NCBI GenBank assembly: GCA_019636095.1
Contig: JAHBYF010000004.1
Span: 164,501 to 228,500, forward strand
Source of the DNA: Hyphomonadaceae bacterium
Lineage (GTDB): Bacteria; Pseudomonadota; Alphaproteobacteria; Caulobacterales; Aquidulcibacteraceae
Reading direction: 5' to 3'
Length of the DNA stretch: 64,000 bases
The stretch's first letter is position 1, and each line of letters begins with the position of its first letter. The notes beneath the pieces were generated by a model, which was not told the DNA's origin, made no database searches, and saw only the letters and a program-made list of their open reading frames with translations. A program made the position numbers and the translations under genes. Below are positions 16,967 through 27,065 of the stretch, piece after piece.

Positions 16967-19198
16967 CTAGTGCGCCACTTTCATATAGGCAGGCAGCCAG
17001 CTCTCGTGAGCCCTGCGGAGATCTTCGAGCGAGACACTGTCGCGGTTACCGGAAACGCCGAGGAAGTTGATCTCAGGTCCACCGGCTTCGCCGACGACGA
17101 GATAGCTGACGCCGGCTACGCGAGCGCGCTTGTCGACCACATCGAGCTTGTTTGACGGCACAGCGATCAAATACCGGGCCTGATCCTCGGCGTAGAGAAA
17201 TTGCGCGTCAGTGAGATCGCCCTGGTAGCCCAGCGTGACGCCAACATTTGAGCCGAGCGCCATTTCGGCGGCGGCGAGGCCTAGGCCGCCATCGCTCAGA
17301 TCGTGCGCGGCCCGGACCGTGCCGTCAGAGATAAGGCCGCGGACGAAGTCGCCGTTCTTCTTTTCGAGCGCGAGATCGATCTTGGGCGCGGCGCCGCCGA
17401 GCTTGAAGAGGTCGCGCGCGTAGATGGATTGGCCGAGATGGCCGGTCGTATCGCCGATGAGGACGAGCGTGTCGCCTTGCTGGAGCTTGTCAGCAGTGGC
17501 GCGGCGTTCGAGATTGTCGAGGATGCCGACGCCGCCGATCGCCGGCGTGGGCAGGATCGCTTGGCCGTTGGTCTCGTTGTAGAGCGAGACATTGCCGCTG
17601 ATCACAGGGAACGAAAGCTCGCGGCACGCTTCAGCCATGCCTTCGATGGCGTGTACAATCTGGCCCATGATTTCGGGCTTTTGCGGATTGCCAAAGTTCA
17701 GGTTGTCGGTGACGGCGAGCGGACGCGCGCCAGTGACCGTGAGATTGCGCCACGCTTCGGCGACGGCTTGCTTGCCGCCTTCGTAGGCGTCGGCTTCGAC
17801 ATAGCGAGGCGTGACATCGCACGTCATCGCCAGCGCGCGTTGCGAGCCGTAGAGGCGCACAATCGCCGCGTCGCTACCGCTGTCAGCCAGCGTGTCGCCC
17901 ATGACGTGGCGATCGTACTGCTCCCAGATCCAGCGCTTGGAGGCTTGATCGGGTTGCGAGAGCAACGTGGTGAGCGAATTCACAAAGCCAGGATATTCAC
18001 TGACGAGGCGATGTTGTTCGCCGTCGGTGAGCGGAATAGCTTTCAGCGGCTGCACGTACGGGCGCTCGTACTTCGGCGCTTCGTCGGCGAGCGGCCCCAG
18101 CGGGATATCGCAGACGATCTGGCCGTGCCAGCGAAGCGTGAGATTGCCGGTGTCGGTGGTTTGGCCGATGACGGCGGCGTCGAGGCCCCACTTTTCGAAG
18201 ATGCGCTTGGCCTCGTGCTCGCGGCCAGGCTTCAGCGTCATGAGCATGCGCTCCTGGCTTTCGCTGAGCATGAATTCGTACGGCGTCATGCCCTCTTCGC
18301 GCGCGGGCACGGCGTCGAGATCAAGAAGGATGCCGGCTTCGCCTTTTGACGCCATTTCGACTGAGGAAGAGGTGAGGCCCGCCGCGCCCATGTCTTGGAT
18401 GCCGATGATGGCGTCGGTAGCCATCAGTTCGAGGCAAGCTTCGATCAGCAGCTTTTCGAGGAACGGATCGCCGACTTGCACGGTGGGCCGTTGCGCATCG
18501 GAATCGTCATCGAACTCCGCGCTGGCCATGGTGGCGCCGTGGATGCCATCGCGGCCGGTCTTGGCGCCGACATACACGACGGGGTTGTTCGCGCCTTTGG
18601 CGGCGCTGGTGAATATCTTGTTCTTGTCGGCAATGCCTAGGCAAAACACGTTGACGAGAATATTGCCGTTGTAGCGCGCGTCGAAGTTCGTCTCGCCTCC
18701 AACTGTCGGTACGCCCACGCAATTGCCGTAGAAGCTGATGCCGCTGACGACGCCGTCGACAAGCTTGCGCGTCTTGGGGTGATCCGGCTCGCCAAAGCGC
18801 AGCGCGTTCATGATCGCCACCGGCCGCGCGCCCATCGTGAAGACGTCACGCAGTATGCCGCCGACGCCGGTCGCGGCGCCTTGGAACGGCTCGATGAAGC
18901 TCGGGTGATTATGGCTTTCCATCTTGAAGATGGCGGCGAGCCCCTCGCCGATATCGATGGCGCCGGCGTTCTCGCCGGGCCCATAGATCACGTGCGGCGA
19001 CTTGGTCGGGAATTTCGCCAAGTGTGTGCGCGTGGATTTGTATGAACAGTGCTCGCTCCACATGACCGAGAAGATGCCAAGCTCGGTCGTGTTCGGCGTG
19101 CGGCCGAGCTTCTTCAGAACAAGGTCGTATTCGTCCTTGGAGAGGCCGAATTCTTCGGCGAGGGCCAGGGTTCCTGGCGCGAGCGGGTCTAGGGACAT
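16967..19198 (-). CDS. purL: Phosphoribosylformylglycinamidine synthase subunit PurL
   Basis: 743 residues, the small-type PurL used together with PurS and PurQ. It converts FGAR, ATP and glutamine-derived ammonia to FGAM in purine synthesis. Conserved blocks: [65 protein letters not shown] and the late [16 protein letters not shown]. The ATG at 19198 ([10 protein letters not shown]) is where family members begin; a frame upstream to 19522 is non-conserved and runs through the promoter of the divergent MaoC gene. purS and purQ are not in the window. Confidence 0.96.
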   Translation of the reverse strand: MSLDPLAPGTLALAEEFGLSKDEYDLVLKKLGRTPNTTELGIFSVMWSEHCSYKSTRTHLAKFPTKSPHVIYGPGENAGAIDIGEGLAAIFKMESHNHPSFIEPFQGAATGVGGILRDVFTMGARPVAIMNALRFGEPDHPKTRKLVDGVVSGISFYGNCVGVPTVGGETNFDARYNGNILVNVFCLGIADKNKIFTSAAKGANNPVVYVGAKTGRDGIHGATMASAEFDDDSDAQRPTVQVGDPFLEKLLIEACLELMATDAIIGIQDMGAAGLTSSSVEMASKGEAGILLDLDAVPAREEGMTPYEFMLSESQERMLMTLKPGREHEAKRIFEKWGLDAAVIGQTTDTGNLTLRWHGQIVCDIPLGPLADEAPKYERPYVQPLKAIPLTDGEQHRLVSEYPGFVNSLTTLLSQPDQASKRWIWEQYDRHVMGDTLADSGSDAAIVRLYGSQRALAMTCDVTPRYVEADAYEGGKQAVAEAWRNLTVTGARPLAVTDNLNFGNPQKPEIMGQIVHAIEGMAEACRELSFPVISGNVSLYNETNGQAILPTPAIGGVGILDNLERRATADKLQQGDTLVLIGDTTGHLGQSIYARDLFKLGGAAPKIDLALEKKNGDFVRGLISDGTVRAAHDLSDGGLGLAAAEMALGSNVGVTLGYQGDLTDAQFLYAEDQARYLIAVPSNKLDVVDKRARVAGVSYLVVGEAGGPEINFLGVSGNRDSVSLEDLRRAHESWLPAYMKVAH

Positions 19199-19342
19199 GG
19201 GGCGCAGATAGCGTGTGTCGCCAAAGGCGGCAATTGGCCCGCCCGGCGCATCGGTGCAAGGCTCCTCCCCGATGCGGAACGTGGCGGCAACTCGACAAGT
19301 TCGCCCCTCAGGCTTACTCCCAAAATCACGAGGAGACCTCCC

Positions 19343-19792
19343 ATGCGCGAAATTCCGATTTCTGAAATTCAGACCCTGGTCGGCCAAGAGATCGGCGTGT
19401 CCGACTGGCTGGAAATCACCCAGGACCGGGTCAATCGTTTCGCGGACGCCACGGGCGATCACCAATGGATCCACGTGGATGTCGAACGGGCCACCAAGGA
19501 ACTCGGCGGACCGATCGCGCACGGCTATCTCGTGCTCTCGCTGATCCCGTTCCTGGCCAAGAACATCATTAGCTACACAGGCGTTTCTCGGGGCATCAAT
19601 TACGGATCGAACAAAGTCCGTTTCACCAACATGGTGCCGGTGGGCTCGCGTCTGCGTATGCGCGCCAAGATGCTCTCATGCGAGCCGCGCGGCGGCGGCT
19701 ATCAAGTGACCAACGAGTTCACGCTTGAGCTTGAAGGCCAAGAGCGGCCCGCGTGCGTGGCCGAAGTGGTCTCGCTGGTTTTCCCTGGCTGA
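19343..19792 (+). CDS. MaoC-like (R)-specific enoyl-CoA hydratase
   Basis: 149-residue single hot-dog-fold hydratase. The catalytic [11 protein letters not shown] block (Asp39, His44) and [12 protein letters not shown] (56-67) are intact. Such enzymes hydrate trans-2-enoyl-CoA to (R)-3-hydroxyacyl-CoA in fatty-acid or polyhydroxyalkanoate metabolism. GAGGAGA lies before the ATG. The stop TGA shares its last base with the ATG of the PP2C gene (TGATG), so both are read from one message. Confidence 0.9.
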   Translation: MREIPISEIQTLVGQEIGVSDWLEITQDRVNRFADATGDHQWIHVDVERATKELGGPIAHGYLVLSLIPFLAKNIISYTGVSRGINYGSNKVRFTNMVPVGSRLRMRAKMLSCEPRGGGYQVTNEFTLELEGQERPACVAEVVSLVFPG

Positions 19793-20622
19793 TGCTTACT
19801 TTCGTTGAGGCGATCTCCCTCGCCGGGGACCGCGCCAAGCAGAACGACGACACGCTGGGCTTTCAGCACAAGTCGGCCTGGGTGATTGATGGTGCGACCG
19901 ATCTCTCGGAAACGCCGCTGACCAAGACAGCCTCAGACGCCAGCTGGATAGCGCAAGTTGCGAATACCAGCTTGAACGCGTGGACGTATGGCGATCTACG
20001 CGAAGCTGTGCGGACAGCAAGCGAAACCGCGGCGAGCGCTTTTTCATACCTGACGCGCGGGATGAGCGTGGAACGTTGGCAATTGCCGACAGCATCCTTG
20101 CTGATGATCGCAGAAAACGAGCGCGGCGCGATCGAGGGGATCGATCTCGGCGATTGCCGGATTTTCGCGCTCGACAGTGACGGCGTGCAGGTCACCGGCG
20201 GTCATGGCGGCATTGACGACGAGGTAAAACTGGCGGCCATGCAGCCTGAGGCCGACAAACCGCTGCTCAAGCGCAAAGCCGCCATTGAAACCCTGAGGCG
20301 CAATCGCGCTGCGCTCAATCAGGAGAGCGGCAAGGTTTGGACTTTCGGGCTGCACCCCGCCTGCGCCGATCACGCGCGCTCATGGACGTTGAGGCTGAAG
20401 CGGCCGGCTCACCTGCTGCTGATGACCGACGGATTTGCCGCACTTTCCGACCGCTACAACGCCTACGAGCCTGCAGAGCTGGTGACCGCGGCGATCGGCG
20501 CTGGCCTACAAGAACTTGGCCGTGAATTGAGAGCGGTTGAGCTGGCGGACGCGGGCGGCTCGCGCCATCCGCGCTTCAAGCAGAGCGATGACGCGACCGC
20601 CATTCTGCTGCGCCTTACCTAG
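19792..20622 (+). CDS. PP2C-like serine/threonine phosphatase
   Basis: 276 residues from the ATG at 19792, which overlaps the MaoC stop by one base. PP2C metal-site motifs are recognisable: GDRAKQNDD (Asp19/Asp20), VIDGATDL (Asp33, Gly34), a central IDLGDCRIFAL strand, LLLMTDGFAAL and the terminal SDDATAILL (Asp266/Asp267). No signal peptide or membrane segment, so cytoplasmic. Substrate unknown; no partner kinase nearby. The family call rests on these spaced acidic motifs; the overall sequence is divergent from classical PppA/PrpC. Confidence 0.8.
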   Translation: MLTFVEAISLAGDRAKQNDDTLGFQHKSAWVIDGATDLSETPLTKTASDASWIAQVANTSLNAWTYGDLREAVRTASETAASAFSYLTRGMSVERWQLPTASLLMIAENERGAIEGIDLGDCRIFALDSDGVQVTGGHGGIDDEVKLAAMQPEADKPLLKRKAAIETLRRNRAALNQESGKVWTFGLHPACADHARSWTLRLKRPAHLLLMTDGFAALSDRYNAYEPAELVTAAIGAGLQELGRELRAVELADAGGSRHPRFKQSDDATAILLRLT

Positions 20623-20663
20623 CCAATTGACCCGACCCAATCATTCCTCGCAGAAGGCGATCT

Positions 20664-22850
20664 ATGAACCGTCGTGAACTTCTTCAGGCCAGCGCCACTG
20701 TTGCGGTCACCGCCCTCCTTCCTGCTTGCGCTTCAACGGATGCTCCCATGCCAGAAACGCCACCACTTGCGCCGCCCGTGGCGCGCATCGAGCCAAAGAC
20801 AATCACCCAACTCGGCCGTACACGGACCGACAATTACGCCTGGCTGAAGGACGACAATTGGCAGGAAGTGATGCGCGATCCATCGCTGTTGAAGCCAGAA
20901 ATCCGCGCCTACCTCGAAGAAGAGAACACCTATCGCGAACAGCAGATGGCATCCACGGCGGCGCTGCAGGAGCGCATCTACCAGGAGATGCGCGGTCGTA
21001 CGAAAGAGGACGATTCATCCGTGCCGACGCCAGACGGCCCGTGGGAATATTACCGGCGCTTCGAAACTGGCGCGCAGCACCCTAAGTACGCCCGCCAGCC
21101 ACGCGACGGCGGCGCCGAACAAGTGCTGGTCGATGTCGATGCGCAGGCGCAGGGCAAGACATTCTACAAAGTCATCGCCGCCCAGCATTCGCCGGACCAT
21201 TCGCTCTTTGCATACGCGGTCGATGAGCAAGGCTCCGAGATTTACACGGTCTACGTGAAGGATCTCGCAAGCGGCCAAACGCTTGCTTCGCATGTCAGCG
21301 ATTGCACCGGCGACTTCTGCTGGTCGCCGGATTCGCGCTACATTTTCTGGACCTTCCGCGACAACAACGGTCGCCCGGCAAAGATCTATCGCCGCCCGGC
21401 GCGCGGCGGCGAAGACACACTTGTGTACGACGAGCCCGATGATGGCTTCTTCCTCAGTGTCGGCCCGACCGAGAGCGAAGACTTCATCCTGATCAGCGCC
21501 GGCAACGGCAGCCAATCCGAGTATTACACGATCCCGGCATCGAACCCGACCGCGACGCCGACGCTCTTCAACGCGCGCGAACCAGACATGCTCTACACGC
21601 CGACGCACTGGGATGGCCGGTGGTACATCGTGACCAACGCCGATGGCGCTGTCGATTTCAAGATCATGACCGCTGAGCCAGGGCGCACCGCGCGCGCGAA
21701 CTGGCGGGAATTCATGGCGCATGAAGAGGGCCGATACATCTTGGGCCTCCACGCAACCAAGGATTATCTCGTTCGCTCCGAACGCGTGAATGCGTTGCCG
21801 CGCATCGTCATTCGCCAACGCGGCGACGGCGCCGAGCATGACATTTCGCTCTTTGAGCAGGCCTACAATATCGAGGTCGCTGGCGGATACGAGTTCGACA
21901 CGACAACGCTGCGTTACGTGTACGAATCTCCGACAACGCCGCTCAAGTGGTTCGACTACGACATGAGCGCGAAGACACAAGTACTGCGCAAGACTCAGGA
22001 AATCCCGTCCGGCCACAACCCAGACGACTATCAAACCGGACGCTTCTTCGCGACGGCGAGCGACGGCAAGCGCATCCCAATCACTATCCTGATGAAACGC
22101 GGCACCCCACTCAACGGCACCGCTCCGCTCTTCCTCTACGGCTATGGTTCATATGGCATCTCGATGGACGCGGATTTCTCGATCCGGCGGTTCAGCCTTG
22201 TCGATCGCGGCTGGATCTACGCGATCGCGCACGTGCGCGGCGGTTCGGAGATGGGGTTCGGCTGGTTCCAGGATGGACGCCGGTTCAACAAGCGCAACAC
22301 CTTCACCGATTTCATCGCAGTGGCCGAAGAACTAATTGGCGCCGGTTACGGCCGCCCCGGCAACATCGTCTGTGAGGGCCGGTCCGCGGGCGGCTTGCTC
22401 ATGGGGGCGATCAACAACATGCGCCCCGACCTATGGGCGGGTGTCATCGGCGGCGTGCCGTTCATCGATGTGATCAACACGATGAGCGACACCTCGCTGC
22501 CACTGACGCCGCCGGAATGGCCTGAGTGGGGCAACCCGCTCGAAGATCCCGCGGCGTACGACTATATGGCGTCGTATTGCCCCTACACGAACGTTGCGAC
22601 GAAAGCCTATCCAGCCGTTCTTTCGACCGGCGGCCTCACCGATCCGCGCGTCACCTATTGGGAGCCTGCAAAGTGGGCGGCGAAACTTCGCCCGCACACG
22701 ACGAGCGGCCGGCCCATCCTGCTGAAGATGAACATGGGCGCCGGCCACGCGGGCAGCGCCGGGCGCTTCGAGTTCTTTCGTGAGCTCGCACACGACTATG
22801 CGTTCGCAATCAAGGCGATTGGCGCCGAAGAAGCCGGTGGGCCGTTCTAG
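20664..22850 (+). CDS. ptrB: Oligopeptidase B (prolyl oligopeptidase family, S9), exported
   Basis: 728 residues. The N-terminus MNRRELLQASATVAV...LLPAC has an RR motif and lipobox, so it is probably an envelope lipoprotein, unlike the cytoplasmic enzyme of E. coli. A seven-bladed propeller (about 110-440) precedes the alpha/beta-hydrolase domain with catalytic Ser574 (GRSAGG), Asp660 (GGLTDPRV) and His695 (MGAGHAG). Oligopeptidase B cuts small peptides after basic residues. It sits back to back with the peptide-binding protein gene at 22847-24478, sharing a CTAG stop overlap; with the Opp permeases further on this suggests a peptide-use neighbourhood. Confidence 0.93.
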   Translation: MNRRELLQASATVAVTALLPACASTDAPMPETPPLAPPVARIEPKTITQLGRTRTDNYAWLKDDNWQEVMRDPSLLKPEIRAYLEEENTYREQQMASTAALQERIYQEMRGRTKEDDSSVPTPDGPWEYYRRFETGAQHPKYARQPRDGGAEQVLVDVDAQAQGKTFYKVIAAQHSPDHSLFAYAVDEQGSEIYTVYVKDLASGQTLASHVSDCTGDFCWSPDSRYIFWTFRDNNGRPAKIYRRPARGGEDTLVYDEPDDGFFLSVGPTESEDFILISAGNGSQSEYYTIPASNPTATPTLFNAREPDMLYTPTHWDGRWYIVTNADGAVDFKIMTAEPGRTARANWREFMAHEEGRYILGLHATKDYLVRSERVNALPRIVIRQRGDGAEHDISLFEQAYNIEVAGGYEFDTTTLRYVYESPTTPLKWFDYDMSAKTQVLRKTQEIPSGHNPDDYQTGRFFATASDGKRIPITILMKRGTPLNGTAPLFLYGYGSYGISMDADFSIRRFSLVDRGWIYAIAHVRGGSEMGFGWFQDGRRFNKRNTFTDFIAVAEELIGAGYGRPGNIVCEGRSAGGLLMGAINNMRPDLWAGVIGGVPFIDVINTMSDTSLPLTPPEWPEWGNPLEDPAAYDYMASYCPYTNVATKAYPAVLSTGGLTDPRVTYWEPAKWAAKLRPHTTSGRPILLKMNMGAGHAGSAGRFEFFRELAHDYAFAIKAIGAEEAGGPF

Positions 22851-24478
22851 GTATTCCTGATCCCGAACCAGCGTGCGCGGTGATAGTCGTTGATATTATC
22901 CTCGTAGCCGGTGAGATCGGGGTGAACGAGGTTTGTTGAGTTGATGAACACGCTGGTGCAGATCGGCGCCTCATCGAGAGCGATTTGCTCCGCCCGCGCC
23001 ATCATCTCGCCCCGCCGTTCGACATCCAGCTCGAAATCGCTATCCCGCACCAGACGATCAAACTCGGCGTTCGAATAACTCGGATAGTTCTGATCGCCCG
23101 TGCGTGTCTCCAAAAGGTAGAGATAGTTTTTGGCGTCGTCGAAATCGGCCGACCAGGCGCCGTCGCCGATGTCGAAATTCTTGGCCCGCAGGTTAGCATA
23201 GTGCACTTGCGCCTCGACGCCGCGCAGTTCAACGGTCACCCACGGCGCGATCTGGCGCCAATTGTCCTGAACGATCACCGCAACGCGCGGATTGTCGCTG
23301 CTATTGCGGTGCGAGAACTCGAAGCGCAGCGGGTTGGCGGGGCCAAAGCCCGCGGCTTCAAGCAAGCGTCCCGCTTCCTCGCGGCGCCGATCCATCGGCC
23401 AATCGGCCCACCGGTACCGCGCGGTCCCCGGGTAGTTGGAAATGCCCGGCGGCACGAATGAATATGCGGGGTGCTCGCCCGTGCGATAGATGTTGCTGGC
23501 CACCCAATCGCGATCATAGGCCATACAGAGCGCCTGACGCACGCGCACGTCGTTGAATGGCGCTTTGAGTGTGTTGAAGGAAAAATAGTTGCAAGTCAGG
23601 TACTGCGCCACGCGGACATAACCTGGCAACGCGGCACGCAATTGATCGACTTGATTTGACGGGAAGCGCGTTGACCAACCCGCCTCGCCGCTTTGGACGC
23701 GGCGTGCGGATGCGTTCACGTCATTTGATGGATAAAAATACAAGTTCTCCATCACAACATTGGCGGCGTCGAAAAAGTGCGGGTTGCGCTGCAGATGAAC
23801 GATGTAGTTCGACCACCATTTGATCAGGGTGAAGGCGCCGTTGACGGCAATGTTATCTGGATGGATCCAATCGTCGCCGTAGCGCTCGACGATGTGCTTC
23901 GGCACCGGATACGTGGTGTAGTGCATCAAAAGCTGCGGCAGATATGCTGCTGGGTGCTCGAGTTCGATTTCGAGCGTCAGGTCATCGAGCGCTGTGACGC
24001 CGACTGTGTCCGGCGGCATCCGGCCCGCCTGAATCGCCTCGGCATTCTTGATCGGATAAAGCAGCGACGCGTATTCGGCCGTGTTGACCGGGTCGAGAAT
24101 ACGCCGGAAGGCGAACTCGAAATCGTGCGCGTCGCAGGCTTCGCCATCGGACCATTGCGCGCGGCGGAGGAAAAACGTCCACGTGCGCCCGTCTTCGCTG
24201 GTTTGCCAACGTTCGGCCATTCCGGGAATCGGGTTTCCCTTGGAGTCTTCAGTCGTGAGACCGATGAACATGTTGCCGATGATGTTGTTTTCCCAGGTGC
24301 CTGAGGCCTTATGGGGATCAAGCGAGAGCGGCTCACCCTGATTGCAGATGTCGAGCGAGCGATTGGCCTTGTCGAAACCAACGATCTGGCCGTTGGCGCA
24401 CGCGCCGAGCGAAGCCGCTGCAGTAAGCCCACCCGCTCCCAGCAACAGTCGCCGCCGATCGGTCCAAAACGCCGCCAT
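22847..24478 (-). CDS. oppA: Oligopeptide ABC transporter substrate-binding protein
   Basis: 543 residues from the ATG at 24478, with GGAG upstream. The N-terminus AAFWTDRRRLLLGAGG...SLGAC combines an RR stretch and a lipobox (Cys27), giving a membrane-tethered periplasmic protein. The body is an SBP family 5 fold: LDICNQGEPLSLDPHKASGTWENNIIGNMF... and DGRTWTFFLRRAQWSDGE, NDVRVRQALCMAYDRDW, all typical of OppA/DppA. The permease genes oppB and oppC lie upstream on the same strand, separated by a plus-strand gene (24568-25110), so oppA probably has its own promoter. Confidence 0.92.
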   Translation of the reverse strand: MAAFWTDRRRLLLGAGGLTAAASLGACANGQIVGFDKANRSLDICNQGEPLSLDPHKASGTWENNIIGNMFIGLTTEDSKGNPIPGMAERWQTSEDGRTWTFFLRRAQWSDGEACDAHDFEFAFRRILDPVNTAEYASLLYPIKNAEAIQAGRMPPDTVGVTALDDLTLEIELEHPAAYLPQLLMHYTTYPVPKHIVERYGDDWIHPDNIAVNGAFTLIKWWSNYIVHLQRNPHFFDAANVVMENLYFYPSNDVNASARRVQSGEAGWSTRFPSNQVDQLRAALPGYVRVAQYLTCNYFSFNTLKAPFNDVRVRQALCMAYDRDWVASNIYRTGEHPAYSFVPPGISNYPGTARYRWADWPMDRRREEAGRLLEAAGFGPANPLRFEFSHRNSSDNPRVAVIVQDNWRQIAPWVTVELRGVEAQVHYANLRAKNFDIGDGAWSADFDDAKNYLYLLETRTGDQNYPSYSNAEFDRLVRDSDFELDVERRGEMMARAEQIALDEAPICTSVFINSTNLVHPDLTGYEDNINDYHRARWFGIRNT

Positions 24479-24567
24479 AATCGTCTCCGCGCCGCCCTGC
24501 TCACGCGGGCTGACAAAGTTTGCCCGCACAGTCTAGGATGATCCGGCTTCCGACGGGAGGGGACTTT

Positions 24568-25110
24568 ATGCGCATCATCTTGGCCAGCTTGGCCTTCATC
24601 GCTTTGACTGGATCAGTTGCGGCGCAGGAACAACACCCGACGCCGGACGTGCTCAACCAAGTCTATGCGTGCCGGAGCATTGCCGACGAAGCCCAGCGCC
24701 TCGCCTGTTATGACGGCGCCGTCGGCAATCTGCAGTCGGCACAAAATGCTGGCAATCTCGTCGCTGTCGATCGCCAACACGCCCAGGAGGTCGATCGCGA
24801 AGCATTTGGTTTCTCCTTGCCCTCGCTCTCGCGCATTTTTGGCAGCGCGAATTCCGCGAGCAATCCGAGCGCGCCGCAGTTCGAGCGCATCGATAACATT
24901 CAGATGGAAATCGCCGGCGTCACAAGGCGGCGTAACCTTCCCTCAACCTTCCGCATGACGAACGGACAGGTGTGGGTGCAGATCGACGACGAAGTCGCGC
25001 GCAACGTTCGCGAAGGCGGCACAGTCACTATCGAACGCGCATCGCTGGGAAGCTATTTGATGCACGTCGAAGCTGGCGGGCCGGCGATTCGCGTGCGGCG
25101 TCAGCAGTAG
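24568..25110 (+). CDS. Periplasmic protein of unknown function
   Basis: 180 residues with a signal peptide (cleavage after VAAQ, about residue 21) and a strong ribosome site GGGAGGGG. After the signal comes LNQVYACRSIADEAQRLACYDGAV, a Cys-x-x-x-x-x-x-x-x-x-x-C helical pattern seen in several uncharacterised periplasmic proteins and in type VI TagO-like proteins, then a basic C-terminal half (GQVWVQIDDEVARNVREGGTVTIERASLGSYLM) that is likely beta-rich. It is inserted, in the opposite direction, between oppA and oppC. Function unknown. Confidence 0.8.
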   Translation: MRIILASLAFIALTGSVAAQEQHPTPDVLNQVYACRSIADEAQRLACYDGAVGNLQSAQNAGNLVAVDRQHAQEVDREAFGFSLPSLSRIFGSANSASNPSAPQFERIDNIQMEIAGVTRRRNLPSTFRMTNGQVWVQIDDEVARNVREGGTVTIERASLGSYLMHVEAGGPAIRVRRQQ

Positions 25111-25116
25111 CTGACG

Positions 25117-26025
25117 TCAGCGTTCCTTGGGATCGAGCGCGTCGCGCAGACCATCCCCTAGAAAGTTCAACGCCAGCAGCGTGATCAACATGGTCACCGC
25201 GGGTGCGATAAGCATCCAAGGCGCGGTAGTCATCTGGTCTTTGCCATAGGACAAGAGGCTGCCGAGTGAGGTCAGCGGCTCCTGCACCCCTAGGCCGATG
25301 AACGACAGAAAACTCTCAGCGAGAATGATCACCGGGATATTCAGCGTCGCGAAAACCACGACCGGGCCCACGACGTTTGGCACGATGTGGCGCAGCACGA
25401 TCTGAAGGGGCTTTGCGCCAGCTGCGCGCGCAGCCTCGACAAATTCCTTCTGTCGCAGAGATAGTGTCTGGCCTCGCACAATCCGCGCCATGGTCAGCCA
25501 CTCAACCGCGCCAATGGCGCAGAAAATCAACACCAAATTGAGCACTGGGTCATCGAACTGGACCACCGTCATGAGCACGATGACGAAGAACACGAACGGG
25601 ATGGCGTAGAGAACGTCGACAAAGCGCATCATCGCGTCGTCCAACCAGCCGCCAATGAAGCCGGCGATGGCGCCCCACAGCACGCCAATCGTAAGCGCCA
25701 CGACCGTCGCCGCGAGCCCCACCAACATCGAAATGCCGAGCCCGAGGATGAGGCGCGCAACCATATCGCGGCCCTCAGTGTCCGTGCCGAGAAGGTGCAT
25801 GTTCTTCCAAGTCGGCGCGATGGCGACGCTGTCGCGGAAGATCGTATCGTACTTGTGAACCCAGAGGACCGGACCAAACACCGCGATAAGCACGAGGATT
25901 GCAACGACGTACAGGCTCGTCACAGCAGCAGGATTACGCATCAGACGCCGGCGCGCGTCTTCCCAGAGTGAACGTCCCTTCACCGCCTGTGGCTGAGGCG
26001 CGTCGTCGATCAGGATGTCGCTCAT
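25117..26025 (-). CDS. oppC: Oligopeptide ABC transporter permease (OppC type)
   Basis: 302 residues with six membrane helices. N-terminal SLWEDARRRLMRNPAAVTSLYVV is the OppC N-region; LLGTDTEGRDMVARLILG and the EAA loop VEAARAAGAKPLQIVLRHIVPNVVGP, which contacts the ATPase, are conserved. The ATG overlaps the stop of oppB (ATGA at 26022-26025). Six bases separate its stop from that of the convergent gene at 24568-25110, within a GCTGACGTCAGC palindrome. No ATP-binding subunits are encoded nearby. Confidence 0.93.
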   Translation of the reverse strand: MSDILIDDAPQPQAVKGRSLWEDARRRLMRNPAAVTSLYVVAILVLIAVFGPVLWVHKYDTIFRDSVAIAPTWKNMHLLGTDTEGRDMVARLILGLGISMLVGLAATVVALTIGVLWGAIAGFIGGWLDDAMMRFVDVLYAIPFVFFVIVLMTVVQFDDPVLNLVLIFCAIGAVEWLTMARIVRGQTLSLRQKEFVEAARAAGAKPLQIVLRHIVPNVVGPVVVFATLNIPVIILAESFLSFIGLGVQEPLTSLGSLLSYGKDQMTTAPWMLIAPAVTMLITLLALNFLGDGLRDALDPKER

Positions 26026-26969
26026 GCCGTGCGGCTCCGCGGATCGAGCGCGCGATAGGTAAGATCGGCCGCGAGGTTCAGAAGAATAATCAGGAACGAG
26101 TAGATGAGCACCACGCCCATCACGAGCGTGTAGTCACGCTGCTGGGCCGCAAGCACGAATTGCTTGCCGATGCCGGGAAGCGCAAACACCGTCTCAATGA
26201 CGAACGAGCCGGACATAACGGCAGCCAAGGCGGGACCAGCGTAAGAGACAATAGGCAACATTGCGATCGGCAAGGCATGGCGCCAGATCACCTGCCGTTC
26301 TGGCAGACCCTTGGCGCGCGCGGTGCGAATGGCGTTGGAGCGCAAGGCCTCGATCATCGATGCGCGCATCAAACGCGACACCACTGCGATGATCGGCAGC
26401 GAAAGCGTAAATACTGGTAAGATCAAATACCGCAGACCGTATTCGTCGCGGTGAAGGCCAGCGGTGGGCAGGAGCTGCCATTCAACGCCGAAGAACAGCT
26501 GCATGATCGGACCGACAACAAGCGGCGGCAGGCATACCCCCGCGATGGCGAACGCCATCACCAGATAGTCTTGGCCCTTGTTCTGCCGGAGCGCAGCGAT
26601 CACGCCGAGAAATGTCCCGATCACAAGCGCCAACGCCATCGCACTAAAGCCAAGAATGGCGCTCGTCGGCGCGCCTTCAGCGATAATCTCTCCGACGTTC
26701 TTGTCCTTGTAGGTCATCGAAGGGCCAAGATCGCCACGGATCAGCCCACCCCGCCCTTCATCGCCAACGAGGTAACGCAGCAATTGTTGGCCAATCGGCA
26801 GATCAAGGCCGTACTCAGCTTCGAGGCGGCGCTCGATCTCTGGCGGTACTTGACGCTCCTTCGTGAACGGACCGCCAGGCGCCAAGTGCATCAGCACAAA
26901 AGCAGCAGCGACAATTGCGAGGAGTGTTGGTATCGCTAGGGCTAGGCGCCGCACGGCTTGAGCTAGCAT
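26022..26969 (-). CDS. oppB: Oligopeptide ABC transporter permease (OppB type)
   Basis: 315 residues from the ATG at 26969; a longer frame to 27032 adds a basic stretch not seen in the family. Typical OppB order: an N-terminal helix (IPTLLAIVAAAFVLMHLAPGGPF), a long periplasmic loop, then five more helices, with EAA loop TARAKGLPERQVIWRHALPIAMLPI and the ending ALDPRSRTA. It forms the membrane channel with OppC. It starts close to the divergent gene at 27066. Confidence 0.92.
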   Translation of the reverse strand: MLAQAVRRLALAIPTLLAIVAAAFVLMHLAPGGPFTKERQVPPEIERRLEAEYGLDLPIGQQLLRYLVGDEGRGGLIRGDLGPSMTYKDKNVGEIIAEGAPTSAILGFSAMALALVIGTFLGVIAALRQNKGQDYLVMAFAIAGVCLPPLVVGPIMQLFFGVEWQLLPTAGLHRDEYGLRYLILPVFTLSLPIIAVVSRLMRASMIEALRSNAIRTARAKGLPERQVIWRHALPIAMLPIVSYAGPALAAVMSGSFVIETVFALPGIGKQFVLAAQQRDYTLVMGVVLIYSFLIILLNLAADLTYRALDPRSRTA

Positions 26970-27065
26970 TCTCAGGTCGTCCTGGTGGCGCCGAAGCAGT
27001 GGCGAGGCGTGCGAAACCTTGCGTCCCCGCAAGGCCGTGTCAACTTGGGGATGTAGGGTGAAGTG

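Noticed and set aside
17303..18349. 348-codon plus-strand frame antisense to purL
   Set aside because: Lies wholly within conserved purL; composition is Arg/Asp/Ala-rich shadow coding with no ribosome site.
21015..22034. 339-codon minus-strand frame antisense to oligopeptidase B
   Set aside because: Covers the conserved propeller coding region of ptrB; no recognisable protein features.
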